The position numbers were made by a program, and so were the translations under genes. Shown in pieces: positions 22,201-27,980 of a DNA stretch of 42,955 nucleotides. The first letter of the stretch is position 1. Each line of letters opens with the position of its first letter. The notes beneath the pieces were generated by a model. The model was not told the origin of the DNA. It did no database searches and saw only the letters and a list, made by a program, of their open reading frames with translations. The DNA lies in assembly GCA_000514715.1 (NCBI GenBank), contig AZWL01000030.1, positions 1-42,955 on the forward strand. Direction: 5' to 3'. This DNA is from Streptomyces sp. CNH099 (GTDB taxonomy: Bacteria > Actinomycetota > Actinomycetes > Streptomycetales > Streptomycetaceae).

Positions 22201-25200
22201 GCCCAGGTCGCGCGGTTCCTCGCCCTCCGCGCGGCGCCGGAACACGAGCACGTCGGCGACGACGTCGGTGTCGGCGGTCTCCCCGAAGGTGCCCTTGGGC
22301 AGCCGGTAAGCGGCCGCCAGGTCACCCCAGCGGGACATGTCGCGACGGGCGGCGGTGTCCTCGCCGTCCAGCGTCCACCGCGAGGTGATCACAGTCATGT
22401 AGGCGCCCGGCCGCAGCAGCGCGAGCTGCTTGATGATGAACCCGTTGTGCAGGGAGTGGCCGCCCGCCCGGTAGCGCCGCTCGCCGAACGGGGCCTGCGC
22501 GAAGGGGACGTTGCCGATCACCGCGTCGAAGGTGCCGAGCGGGACGTCGGTGTCGGTGAACGACTCCGCCAGCACGTTGGCGTGCGGGTAGATCCGTCCG
22601 GCAATCGCCGCGGTGGTCGGGTCCAGCTCGACACCGGTCAGCCGCGCGGCCGGCGGGGCGACCCCGAAGAACGCGCCGGAGCCGCACCCGGCCTCCAGTA
22701 CCTCCCCGCCGTCGAAGCCGTACGCGGCCAGGCCCTGCCACATCGACTCGGCGACAGCCTGCGGGGTGTAGTGGGCCGACAGCACGGCCCGGGACGCCGC
22801 GCGCCACTCGAAGGGGTCCAGCACGTCCCGCAGCTCCCCGCGCACCCGGGAGTACGACTCCCAGGCGGCGTGGTCCGTCTCGAAGCCGCCCTCACGGTCC
22901 CCGCCGGGTCCGTAGATCGGCTCGTCGGGGTCCGGCTCCTCCAGGAAGACGGTCGGCACCGAGCCCCACCCCGACCAGCGGGCCAGGGTGCGCGCCTCGC
23001 CGGCGGTGGTGGCGCGGTTCTCGCGCTCCAGCGTCCGCAGCACCTTGACGGCGTCGAGGTTCGCCTCAGCCCGGGCCAGCGGGCCGCGCGGCAGGTCCGC
23101 CGGGTCAGGGCGGAACCGCCGGGTCGCTACAGGTTCTCCAGCTCCCTGCGGATCGCCGCCAGCTCCACCGCTTCCGGACTCAGCGGCGCCGCCTGGTCCT
23201 CCGCGTCCTCCGGCGGCGGCAGCATCTCGCGCAGGACCTGCTCCCGCGCCGTCGCCGAAATCTGCGCCATCTGCCCGACCCGGGCCTGGTACTCCGTCTC
23301 CGGCTCCAGCGTCTCCTCCAGGTCCTCCTCCGCCGCGGCGATCGCCTCGCCCATCTGCGTCCCCAGCGTCCGGAAGTACCGCTCCGGGTCCTCCATCGCC
23401 GCCAGCTCCCGGGGCCGGAACTCCTCCCAGTACCGCCACAGCAGCGTCGCGTACTGGCTGTTCGACGCCATCGCTCTCGCCTCCCTCTCGCTCATCGACG
23501 GTACCGGCCAGCGCCGCCATCTGCGCCGCCAGCCGCCCCTGATCCACACCGCGCCGCTCCACGTCGCCGCCGGCGGCACGTACCTGCTCGATCACCGCGT
23601 TGATGCCGATGAGCGCGGCACCCATCGCCGGGATGCGCCGCTTGGCCGCCTCCCGCTCCCGCTTGGGCAGCTGCTCGTTGAGGGACTGCTCGCGCAGGTC
23701 CTCCGTGGTCCGCTCCGCGATCCGCGCCAGCTCCCCGAGAAGGCCCTCCTCGAAGTAGAACGGGTAGGCCCGCATCACCTGGTTCGTGAGCGGGTTCAGC
23801 ACCTTCGTCTGCGTCGGCTTCTCGTACGGGGTGAGCAGCGTGAGCACCCGGCCGTACTCGCGGGACAGCTCCGAGGGCCTGCGACGCAGCCACGACACCA
23901 GCGGATCGTAGGAACTGCTCGGCAGATCCACTTCCCGCTCGTTGCCCCAGGTGCGCCGCGGCAGCGTCTCCGGGTCCTGGTCGTAGCGCTGCACCAGCGC
24001 GGCCATCGCCGCGGGCCCGGAGTCGAAGTCCCCGATGCTGCTGCGCTGGTCCCAGCCAGCCAAGGCCCGGAACTTCTTCCCCTGGCGTTCCACATAGCCG
24101 TAGGAGCGCGTCGAGCCGTCGATCAGCACCTCCCGCTTGCCGGCGATGCTCTGGCCCAGAGCCGCGCGGGTAGCGTCCGGGTGCTGCTCCAGGCCCCGCT
24201 GGTACCACTCATAGTCCACGGCCCGCAGCCGCTTCGCCCGGGCGTCCTTGACCGCCTCGCTGTAGGAGTAGGCGGACTGCTCGTTGCGGGCCGCCAGGTC
24301 AGAGCCCAGGTTGGCGCTCTCGGCGATCAGTTCCTCCAGCGTCATCTCGCCGACCGGCGTCCGCTCGCTGTAGGACCGCGCCCGCCGGGCGACCCGTTCG
24401 TCCTGAAGGCTCTTGCGGTAGGCGGTGACCTGGTCTTGGAACTCTTTGCCGCCGGGCAGGCGGGTCCACACCGGCCCGATCCCCTCGTAGGCGCTCTCCA
24501 ATGCCTCATCGTCCAGGTCGGCGGCAGCCGGGCCCGCCATCAGGGCCCGGGCGGTGCGACCGTTCTGCTCGGCGGTCACCGCATCGCGGCGCCGCACCAA
24601 CGTCCGGTACTTCTCGTCAGAGGAGCGGAACGACGTCTTGTCGATCGCCTTCTTCCACCACTCGCACTCGGCGGCCAAGTCCTCGTCGCTCAGCTCCGTG
24701 ACCGGCGCCGCCGTCGCCTCCCGGTCCACCAGCCGCCTGCCGATCTCCTGGCGCAGACGCTGGTACTCGACCTCCGTCACACGGGGCTCGGCGCTGCTGT
24801 CGCGGTATGCGCGGCGGGCCGTCGCAGCCGCGTCCTCCGCCGCCAGCAGTTCCTCGTCCGAGAGACCGGTCAGGTCCTCAGGCTCGGGCTCCGGTTCCGG
24901 GGCGGGCGGCGCGGACGCCGGCGGGGCCTCCGGCGCAGGCGCGCGCGACGCGGACACCTCGGGCGAAGCCTCCGGCGCGGCGGTAGGAACCGTCACGGCA
25001 GCGCGCGCGGTGGCCGGGGCCGGGGCAGCAGGCGCGAGGACACCGCGCAGCCGGTCCTCGTCCGCGCGGATCTCCACCATGCGCCCCTGCGCGTACAGGG
25101 ACCGCGCGAGCCGGTCGACGCTCTGCGCCCGGGCGATGACCCGGGTGGTGCCCGCGGTGACGTACGCCTTGGCGTAGCCGCTCCAGGTGAATCCCGAGGA

Positions 25201-25992
25201 CCGCAGCAGGGCCTTGAGGTCGTCGTCGTACCGGTCGGTGCCGTGCACAAACGGCCGGTGGTCCAGGTAGTAGATCCACAGCTTGTCCCGGGCCGCAGGC
25301 TCCATCTGTGCGATGCGATGCTGCCACACCGCGTTCTGGGCGAAGTCGTCCGAGCGCTGCCCTGCGATACGTCGCCCGTCGCGCATCTCACCGAGGAACG
25401 CACTCTTCCTGGTCTTCGGGTCGAACTTGCGCTCGCCGCGGGCGATCAACAGCCCGTCGGGGTCGTAGACCGTGACCTTGTCCGGAGAACTGTCGTAGGC
25501 GTACTGCTGCCCGTCGTCGGTCTCCCAGGACATCGCGTCTGCCGGCACGGAGCCCGCCCAGCGGGCCTCGGGGTCCCGGCCGCGGACCTGATCGAGCATG
25601 CCCACCCCGTACGGTGAGCGCAGCCGCTCGATCACGCCCTCGCTGCTCCAGTCGAACGGCTCCCCGGTCGCGGTGTCCCGCCACCGGTCGAGTGCCTCCG
25701 CCAGCACATGGGCCTCCGCACCGCTCTGCCCGTCTTTCAGCATCAGCACCGGTTGTGAGGTGCCCGCGTGGAAGACGCCCCAGTGGTACCGGCCTGAATC
25801 CGGGTAGTGCAGCCGGGCGACGACCAGGTCCTTACCGACTAACTCGACCTCGCTGGCGCGTTCCTCCCGCCGCCAGACGCTGGCACGGCGGTTGGCCGCC
25901 TCGTCCTTTGTTTCGGCGATCCGGAATCGGTCACCTACTTCAAGCCTCCAGTGGCGCCGCACATCCTCCGGTGTCGCGAACCGATCCCCCAT
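10288..25992 (-). CDS. giant polyvalent protein: N6-methyltransferase and SF2 helicase with large accessory regions
   Basis: A 5234-residue open frame from the ATG at 25992, which has a good ribosome site (GGAGAA five bases upstream). Order: N-terminal unknown domains (1-830), an out-of-frame-looking stretch (about 835-955), a DNA methyltransferase with motif I LEAGCGSG near 1100 and GNVPF in place of NPPY near 1158, then an SNF2/DEAH-type helicase with MGLGKTT near 1795, IDEAHRF near 1956, GTGTPMENS near 2010 and QRNFRVLRPG near 2305. About 2500 further residues alternate Pro/Glu/Ala linkers with small folded islands; the tail is basic. Methylase-helicase giants are known from conjugative elements and phages (P1 DarB is related in concept) and are thought to protect transferred DNA. 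Codon-position GC shows that 23.13-23.50 kb is really coded in another frame, so the product may be two proteins, or one joined by frameshifting or by a sequence error. Confidence 0.8.
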   Translation of the reverse strand: MGDRFATPEDVRRHWRLEVGDRFRIAETKDEAANRRASVWRREERASEVELVGKDLVVARLHYPDSGRYHWGVFHAGTSQPVLMLKDGQSGAEAHVLAEALDRWRDTATGEPFDWSSEGVIERLRSPYGVGMLDQVRGRDPEARWAGSVPADAMSWETDDGQQYAYDSSPDKVTVYDPDGLLIARGERKFDPKTRKSAFLGEMRDGRRIAGQRSDDFAQNAVWQHRIAQMEPAARDKLWIYYLDHRPFVHGTDRYDDDLKALLRSSGFTWSGYAKAYVTAGTTRVIARAQSVDRLARSLYAQGRMVEIRADEDRLRGVLAPAAPAPATARAAVTVPTAAPEASPEVSASRAPAPEAPPASAPPAPEPEPEPEDLTGLSDEELLAAEDAAATARRAYRDSSAEPRVTEVEYQRLRQEIGRRLVDREATAAPVTELSDEDLAAECEWWKKAIDKTSFRSSDEKYRTLVRRRDAVTAEQNGRTARALMAGPAAADLDDEALESAYEGIGPVWTRLPGGKEFQDQVTAYRKSLQDERVARRARSYSERTPVGEMTLEELIAESANLGSDLAARNEQSAYSYSEAVKDARAKRLRAVDYEWYQRGLEQHPDATRAALGQSIAGKREVLIDGSTRSYGYVERQGKKFRALAGWDQRSSIGDFDSGPAAMAALVQRYDQDPETLPRRTWGNEREVDLPSSSYDPLVSWLRRRPSELSREYGRVLTLLTPYEKPTQTKVLNPLTNQVMRAYPFYFEEGLLGELARIAERTTEDLREQSLNEQLPKREREAAKRRIPAMGAALIGINAVIEQVRAAGGDVERRGVDQGRLAAQMAALAGTVDEREGGESDGVEQPVRDAAVAVLGGVPAPGAGGDGGPGAVLPDAGDADGRGDRRGGGGPGGDAGAGDGVPGPGRADGADFGDGAGAGPARDAAAAGGRGGPGGAAESGSGGAGGDPQGAGEPVATRRFRPDPADLPRGPLARAEANLDAVKVLRTLERENRATTAGEARTLARWSGWGSVPTVFLEEPDPDEPIYGPGGDREGGFETDHAAWESYSRVRGELRDVLDPFEWRAASRAVLSAHYTPQAVAESMWQGLAAYGFDGGEVLEAGCGSGAFFGVAPPAARLTGVELDPTTAAIAGRIYPHANVLAESFTDTDVPLGTFDAVIGNVPFAQAPFGERRYRAGGHSLHNGFIIKQLALLRPGAYMTVITSRWTLDGEDTAARRDMSRWGDLAAAYRLPKGTFGETADTDVVADVLVFRRRAEGEEPRDLGWIEAPERELGGNAVTVNAYFTEHPEHVLGRLTTETGPYGPRVTVQGDPGEAPRLLRERMEATAAAAVADGLGYVQHEDGPDREPLLLQTARLKHATDFTGRLYTDDHVRIWQHVNGADPVRVITADGVSGTEQLRMLLSLRDVAGELQELDRTGQDPDRAREVRGQLARLHAVYTAKHGPLSRPRQTRLALPGEEAVAAARAAGVELDGEDRLPTGWGWFRQDPHAAVVLGLEHWDRANDRAVPSEVLTRRPGARRGDLEPTDDPKTALTAVMGATGRVDLPLIASLLGTTADEARARLGTEVFDNPVAKKLEHAGAYLSGAVREKLERAREAAATDPKYAVNVAALEAVQPPPKRLGQFTAQLGAHWIPAPLVQGFLREYLSDPTLQVSHNERYGWSLAAGKVPDAINALKGTERRSAVHIAKALLGKASMVVNRLDGGGVDEDATRAMRYKADAMRSAFEEFCTASTQRVTLLTDAYNRQMNGHVVRSYDSLAPTLEGFTTERTPHPWQLSGAARMQFERGVILAHEMGLGKTTTMVMGSQALKASGQIGKPFAVVQPGLGKQWLDEAKLLYPNADIHLITSDDLADGNRRPVLEWLRANSPDLVIFTEGAFGSIRMSPEQQELYLFREIESLKEQLERERGIPHNAFALMKLEQRLATVESRIRRNDAPMRTPGEVYWDDLGFDYACIDEAHRFTAVGFRSKEAGGETASVRAVDLHQKLNWHHQVAEADDGRPTVTLGTGTPMENSIFEQYACLELGTPWLLDQFGVHGPDLWSETFGQKVQRIEQAPDGSGLVAVERFSRFVSKSTMKTMWGLATDTKTGDDVGIERPQVAGGAPKLVLVEPTADQRTRLQSLVVRGQAIHAGDVTRDEDNMLAVTQEGRAVALDPRLVDANAPAGNKLTTAADIIAAGYHAHKDHIYAVSSRDDTPHPVPGGLFFVFCNSGTPGGQNKGDFNLYAELRDLLEARGVPRDLVQFAQDHKTPERKAAMTDAANNGGIAVLMGSSEVLGTGFNGQNRAYALMHLDQDWTPAMLMQRNFRVLRPGNQHEEVPIYMLATKGSMDAWNVGLLTSKAEGLRDVQRPPGEGDDDNDSVEEIGENEWDYATMAAEIGGNPYMKRFMEAQGHLAGLESDRRNAAADRVRQMELLGTKEGELGSTRKAIAAREKALPKITETIRGDAFRIRIGGREFEKFGEAAPVLRQVVTEAVRAHQREGRGPWKKLGTFGGLDFAVQPEVAHGSGEVCAYIGFPELRHSESRCSVEDLVKGNIGATMLGRLATALEKAEDHQLTDRERLPGLEKEVAVLTAQQEAVNYGPAIEHARRRVELLDGIVGAITERDKIPELTESMLDPKKYPTENSRKKALQENAEERAPHQTNVDVAAARLAAFDAETPAPEPVMLVNTWTEDNDTDEAFEQWREQQRIIVQQNREAGLGALIPADEPAPAPEDRADDAAADEPAGEHTAGRAPAAEPGGDGSEEPVTEATELSGDGYGTADLYDEFGLTQPERTSAPGPQNEPDPEAETNESAGMPDGQMTVEEVQPGTVAGGQDTDGAAAAARNDGRERLTSTDGRLTFTLLVVPADAGLHPAAVDGYQRRRSEFAAVVETKNVQTAQTPAEQADQLDRWRQTYKTANGLEPWRPLPSLRLSRQENAPGLLPAEYGIGSWVTWRDGPNGQQVTGQVMSPGPGVGTWYVSTDRTGVTGEYHVLSRSGKKATGYTYALNGAAVDLRPADGPVEQVPFEDLSPVDSVPSGPLTSYADYVPGKGLTVVREPIPVTVGEITPRGSELVFDVRADGVPFAVGVTRHASSGVQIFTPRIEIDGEEVRTFGSAESRGGAVEICERVVREARDDAAEPLRAHGRDYDFASAADGLCGRYDLHMGDAEPQPLYRVGDSDPLCFEHVVSTFDVERSEANRLARAHQIWGTRVVTESVAAASGAPPADVEQQPEGPAAPETASLAASQDPHDVDCEALQGGNRITIVVSGRSIEWDGEAWGLPVPEAATVTGTVYPGDRDYRPNTTLLDAVIVDQFGREISAPESVHIRQLPARAQLIPAEHRDDLRPEIRAVAQIRLGDLIAEGGTRGEVVTELRFGSNRRGSVMGFSTRDVARGSPNTFALDFTDEVLVVPRERRTPQDVAKVFGRHNSRNQVALETQRTFELHAAVTEVTARVWLDGTGPQTEVQALSSAIGAIDAAPKGVDAYRANAAAMEAADAAAAALFAASDDEMLNSYVGLPLHRLRQHLDVQAQRLHADVAYLTERAAAAAAASPSTPDEPTLPAPEEQGAQDQPVERTSEGEDVASQGTGETERLGLFDDPAQDPVEGPAEPETATGSGVVPAAEPLAQSVMTDDGRGAQLQSALIEGETIAPVSFTDRREPAAAPQEPPEPEERGLGEEEFSAPLDPGRASTSPDTAVPASALSSDAGAAPEDAVAVEEARRAAPRRALPDPGPLAAAEAALSEAETIRGRLDSRPNADLIRAREAWERARSRYETGRLAQGDRHLTAARTHASVARHREYRYRDFGESKAALRRFNDAVDEILYPGGAGWRPVVGDWVRARHLYFPESDGFWVKVTSIENDGIHIESASTGDNKTVIQPPDLGPHHDLPWQEQPFRAPDEPRMSDQERRAYLGLPAEASPDAGPAETAQAPSASAFSAEQLDLFAATPQRPAQLSSELSDGNKDPGLVDDAPAAGASGPAEYAPSADSAVAEDEQLPRLGAADADPTPVVTHDEPPVQDETALPTLDVVLLDVDLPPFDAAEPYSTDAEAQADIDRVNTAFAQWDALPTVQRYYEADRQQRPDGNGDPTNPVAQLSAAYRDAEQMLRDGPAGSPDDLVRQVHTLAAWSSALVPTVDEDLRVPLQEVGEAAALLAARSRATVASFEAEAAALTTNPAEQSADPQIAITQTESAAAADTPTSTSTDTAADGDSAPEPGPNAVEVPPPAPPATQQAPNEIPVEPTAAPDPASAAPASPPSTDPLAEVEEALAASGDVPTPDRADQDSEQQDQEKAAAEEPEPNSVATEVPAVTPPVEDLPAEAPVREQEMAEPAVDIEDPPAPRSFTETFPLPADARYQLRLTSVEGEGPREGELRYGETTIAAVRLSPSGRWIARMTVDGRPTDVTELNGSPQEAAHQGAVMFAALTGEPYGPPPAAAAASGRLSAPDVLRVELRSAAEQHIDRITAAATRTNGNHTHSAEFRSLRGRLEELGAAELDNHGSRRMAANLTAVQQAVNAWGAALPANPALDERRYLVFPLLNLLYDTTRLHDRLQATLDVAAAERAAAREQQAAAVPVVVPGPGRGDSAQQIPEPEPASEPEPAPAPVPVRGPVVSLMLEEGEHDQLVARVHTENASHRLVLPGGSVADLPELNMPVIVDLPMLVRPSQRAEQLVSDQETETWLAAHLPNGPLAPAWNTADVRTGLVVAVRDTLRDGMAPTVDDVTAWLVDTAAEHDGLIHVAHTAADLGEFEPLFAQAADDLVLSGGGSEGLAWTYLGPKGARREHVLAQATPRAYEQLLALRAAADAPGPEQAASVTSTDQHVPSPDALEAPEMATPARHAAPASPEATGAGEASPAQTETALAVTDGPIGELPLWTSPGEPSETGQAPDEESTGWSIFSWTSDGPVELAVAHDKADAERVRDDYTGHPDVPGRVTIAPTAPARDRPVDVVGGFAAVQEAWDEHVPDKGTGADLFDEVQDELQRLESLLDEAVAELSPVPKPPVPEGTPPPASAATDHPEPEPVPAATPAPAELETAEKDRDAQQAAGEVNKALQAADEHGPELQDLPEWQRIQSVRGAFGHLMRVIRERAGEHIGRLMADSRVGEFFRKLSIYVCEKVAEWAQAGADRLRRAGDRGTDGRGELPTAEALLRLGEAALEYRGPRHGSGDTQPPPTSGAESTVDIPEMRQLGAALRRPMPGTANRRGVSTAAARSRSGTTAKRGKKAAPGGAEQAGHLRREGAKRPLNRKPNQR
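23127..23471 (-). CDS. small acidic helical protein overprinted on the giant frame
   Basis: A 114-residue protein from the ATG at 23471, with GGGAGG about nine bases upstream; an alternative ATG at 23495 adds eight residues. In this frame nearly every codon ends in G or C, while the giant frame over the same bases has a roughly random third position and yields Gly/Ala/Asp/Arg-rich sequence. The product starts MASNSQYATLLWRYWEEFRP and is Glu-rich, helical and probably coiled-coil. It ends in TAG exactly where the methyltransferase part of the giant frame becomes coding again. A TGA at 23494-23492, in a third frame, would make a natural stop for the upstream gene. Function unknown; likely a partner of the methylase-helicase. 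Confidence 0.7.
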   Translation of the reverse strand: MASNSQYATLLWRYWEEFRPRELAAMEDPERYFRTLGTQMGEAIAAAEEDLEETLEPETEYQARVGQMAQISATAREQVLREMLPPPEDAEDQAAPLSPEAVELAAIRRELENL

Positions 25993-26253
25993 GTGCTTCT
26001 CCCTGTGCCATGCGACCCCCACTGGACCCATCGACCAAGGCTGCTCGTGGTGATCGCCTGATTGTTGCGCTGGGTAGAGCTGTTGGAACATCACCACTCG
26101 TTAAGCAGGTGGCTAGAAACAATGATGCACGGCTTGTATGACCAACCGGGGCGCGGGCAGTTCCAACGTGCTGGCGGACACGGCGCCGGGCGCTTGTCCT
26201 GCCCGTAACTGCGGCCGACCGAGGCAGTGTGGGTACCGTTTGTCAACAGCACC

Positions 26254-26281
26254 CCACCAGGAAGAAGTCGTCTTCTGGTGG
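26254..26281. promoter_or_regulatory. strong stem-loop in the divergent region
   Basis: The arms CCACCA-G-GAAGA and TCTTC-TGGTGG pair over 11 positions around a five-base loop, with one unpaired G. There is no following T run. It could attenuate transcription toward either gene, act in a 5' leader, or be a protein-binding site. Confidence 0.5.
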
Positions 26282-26458
26282 TGAGTGGTTGGTGTACAGC
26301 AAAGAGCTGCCTTCGATTCGCGGATTGACGAGCAACGTCCCTGCGCTGTCCGGGAATGAGACCCCACCCCTGGACTCTTGCCCGGTTCGCCGGGAGGAAG
26401 CGATTGCGCATTGCTTATGGACCGATACCCTCCGTCGCATTGAAAAACCGGCGTAGCT

Positions 26459-26473
26459 GTCAAAACTTTTGAC
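26459..26473. promoter_or_regulatory. 15-base perfect palindrome, candidate operator
   Basis: GTCAAAACTTTTGAC is a perfect seven-plus-one-plus-seven inverted repeat, AT-rich in a GC-rich setting, 31 bases upstream of the GTG of the small HTH gene. The position suits autoregulation by that HTH protein or control of the divergent giant gene. It also contains a TTGAC that could serve as a -35 element. Confidence 0.55.
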
Positions 26474-26504
26474 GGGTCGTGAATGGGGCTGCCAGGGTGG
26501 GCAG

Positions 26505-26789
26505 GTGAGCGACGACCCCACGATCGGTTTCCTGAAGGCGGACGTGGCGCGGTTCTGCGCCGGACTGGATGAACTGGCCCCGGCGATTCGGCTGCGGCTG
26601 CTCGTGCAGTTGCGATCCGCGTTGGACGAGGTGACGGACGCGGCGCTGGATGCGGGGATGGTCGCGGCGAAGGCGGAGGGCTGGGGGCTGCGGCAGATCG
26701 GCGGCCAGGTGGGCCTGTCGCACGAGAAGGTCCGCTACCGGCTCGCCCAGCGCGGGGGTGCGGACGAGCCGGCCGGAGGCCCTGCCTAG
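26505..26789 (+). CDS. small helix-turn-helix DNA-binding protein
   Basis: A 94-residue protein from the GTG at 26505. The N-terminal two thirds are helical (FLKADVARFCAGLDEL, IRLRLLVQLRSALDEV). The C-terminal part is a helix-turn-helix resembling sigma-region-4/excisionase types (KAEGWGLRQIGGQVGLSHEKV). Codon third positions are G/C-rich. It is transcribed away from the giant gene, and a palindrome lies just upstream, so a local repressor or activator role for the transfer/polyvalent genes is plausible. No close family is named. Confidence 0.72.
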   Translation: MSDDPTIGFLKADVARFCAGLDELAPAIRLRLLVQLRSALDEVTDAALDAGMVAAKAEGWGLRQIGGQVGLSHEKVRYRLAQRGGADEPAGGPA

Positions 26790-26863
26790 ATCATGGTCGT
26801 GGTCGCTCGGGCTTGGCGGTGGAGCGGAGCTGTCCGCCCTGGACCTCGACGGGCAGGGCGACG

Positions 26864-26983
26864 GTCGAGGCGGCCGAGTTCCATGACGGCCTTGCAGGTG
26901 GGTGTGGGCTTGCCGCCCGGCGCGAGGATGCGCAGGGACTCGGAGGCTTTGATGGTGCCGGAGTGCAGGGAGTTGCGAGGCGG
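26864..26983 (-). pseudogene. fragment of a Tn3-family transposase, internal part
   Basis: About 40 residues on the minus strand (LHSGTIKASESLRIL, GGKPTPTCKAVMELGRLD) resemble the stretch of Tn3-type transposases that reads along the lines of KASExLRxL, GRPTPLGxAI, xGR, late in the catalytic half. Both flanks are unrelated, so this is only a fossil. A Tn3 N-terminal piece in the same orientation lies at 35.0-35.3 kb. The match is from memory and short, hence the modest confidence. Confidence 0.4.
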
Positions 26984-27074
26984 AGCAGCCGCTCCCGCGC
27001 CGATCCGGACGCCGACTACGGGCCGCTCAACCCCCGCGACAAGATCAACCTCAAGCAGACCGCTGAGCGGTGGT

Positions 27075-27383
27075 TCACGTGGGCGGCTGCTGGTGCTGTG
27101 TCCGGTAGTAGTACGCGGTGGCGTGCCTGAGCATGATGTGGTCGGACTTTTCGTCGTACGCCTGGAGGAAGGCGAAGGCCGCTTCGGGCGGTGGTTCGCT
27201 GCGTTTGCGCAGGCTGAGGTGCAGGTACTTTTCCACCAACTGCCGCATGTGGTAGCGGTAGCCGAACCGCCGTTCCAGGACATCGCTGGGGAGGTTCTGG
27301 GCCTGGGTCTCGGTGAGGAGCCACTCGACGAGTGACTGCCCGAGTTGCTGCTGGTGGTGTTCGGGGAGTTCGGCGTAGGACAT
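27075..27383 (-). CDS. hypothetical protein, 102 aa
   Basis: A soluble, helical, Gln/Glu/Tyr-rich protein from the ATG at 27383, with GGAG about eight bases upstream. Recognisable segments include LGQSLVEWLLTETQAQ and YRYHMRQLVEKYLHL. No motif with a known activity was seen. Third-codon G/C bias supports it. It stands alone on this strand between transposase debris and a gene remnant. Confidence 0.6.
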   Translation of the reverse strand: MSYAELPEHHQQQLGQSLVEWLLTETQAQNLPSDVLERRFGYRYHMRQLVEKYLHLSLRKRSEPPPEAAFAFLQAYDEKSDHIMLRHATAYYYRTQHQQPPT

Positions 27384-27692
27384 ACAGGGTCTCCACGGTT
27401 GGGTGAGGAAGCCCGCCGGCCCTGGGTCTGGGGCGGCGGGTGTGCGTCACCTCCGCGGGTGCGGAGAACCGGTGTACAAGCGCGCTGACGACGACGCTAC
27501 CAGCCGGCAATGACAATGCAGGAGGTTGTTCCGCTCCCCGCCCCGGAACAGGAGGGCGGTGACCTGTTCCAGGGTGAGGCCGCCGCGCGCGGCCAGGGCA
27601 GCGGCCAGGGCGTCTTCACGGAGCACGGCGCGATCTCGTCGATGCACAGGCTGCGCTCCATGTAGGTGGACTCAGGTAAAGACCTCCCACCG
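27384..27692. other. intergenic stretch with a gene remnant
   Basis: No intact gene. On the minus strand about 40 codons near 27490-27620 have strong G/C-ending bias and read ALAAALAARGGLTLEQVTAL then LFRGGERNNLLHCHCRL, the look of a protein tail whose beginning is missing. A ggtgg/ccacc imperfect hairpin lies at about 27665-27692. I could not assign the remnant to a family. Confidence 0.4.
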
Positions 27693-27980
27693 TTAACGCT
27701 CCGCCCAGTCGTACGGGCCGGCGGCGCCGATGCCGAGCGCGGCGGCGATGCGTTCGAGGACATCCTCGGCCGGCGGCTCGGCACCGGGGCACCCGTCGAC
27801 ATCGTCGACCAGGACGACGAGCAGCACGCCCTCGACGTCCTGCCGGTGCCCTGACGAACCCGCTCTTGCCCAGCGCGCCTGGGCGTGGTGCCTCTGGAGC
27901 CTTAGGAGCGATTTCCACGATGCCGTGGAGGATGTCGGCGTGGTCGAACGCCACCGCCCGCCTGTCGGTCTGCTCGTCAT
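27693..27980 (-). pseudogene. hypothetical acidic protein, probably frameshifted
   Basis: The ATG at 27980 overlaps the stop of the 787-residue gene (ATGA), giving an open frame of 95 codons. Its second half (VEGVLLVVLVDDVDGCPGA to YDWAER) looks genuine, with a beta-strand followed by acidic and helical sequence. The first half has poor codon bias; there the good bias lies in another frame (FDHADILHGIVEIAPKAPEA), which would join the second half if one base were dropped near 27850. So either the gene has lost its frame or one extra base was called. It is probably a partner of the upstream gene. Family not recognised. Confidence 0.5.

Larger units (their letters stand above)
25993..26504. other. 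divergent control region between the giant gene and a small HTH gene
   Basis: About 510 bases without a convincing gene. AT content is higher than in the flanks and codon-position bias is absent in all frames, although short ORFs occur on both strands. It must hold the promoters of the minus-strand giant gene and the plus-strand HTH gene. Two structured sites are listed separately: a stem at 26254-26281 and a perfect palindrome at 26459-26473. This is also the best candidate stretch for a replication or transfer origin, but no iterons or nick-site consensus were recognised. Confidence 0.6.

Noticed and set aside
21862..25617. Plus-strand open frame of about 1250 codons
   Set aside because: Same reason: antisense to coding sequence with helicase/methylase motifs and a proper ribosome site.
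26113..26463. Short ORFs on both strands in the divergent region
   Set aside because: No codon-position bias and no ribosome site; the region is better explained as regulatory.
26998..27065. Plus-strand peptide-like segment DADYGPLNPRDKINLKQTAE
   Set aside because: It reads like protein but has no start, is too short to assign, and is flanked by debris.
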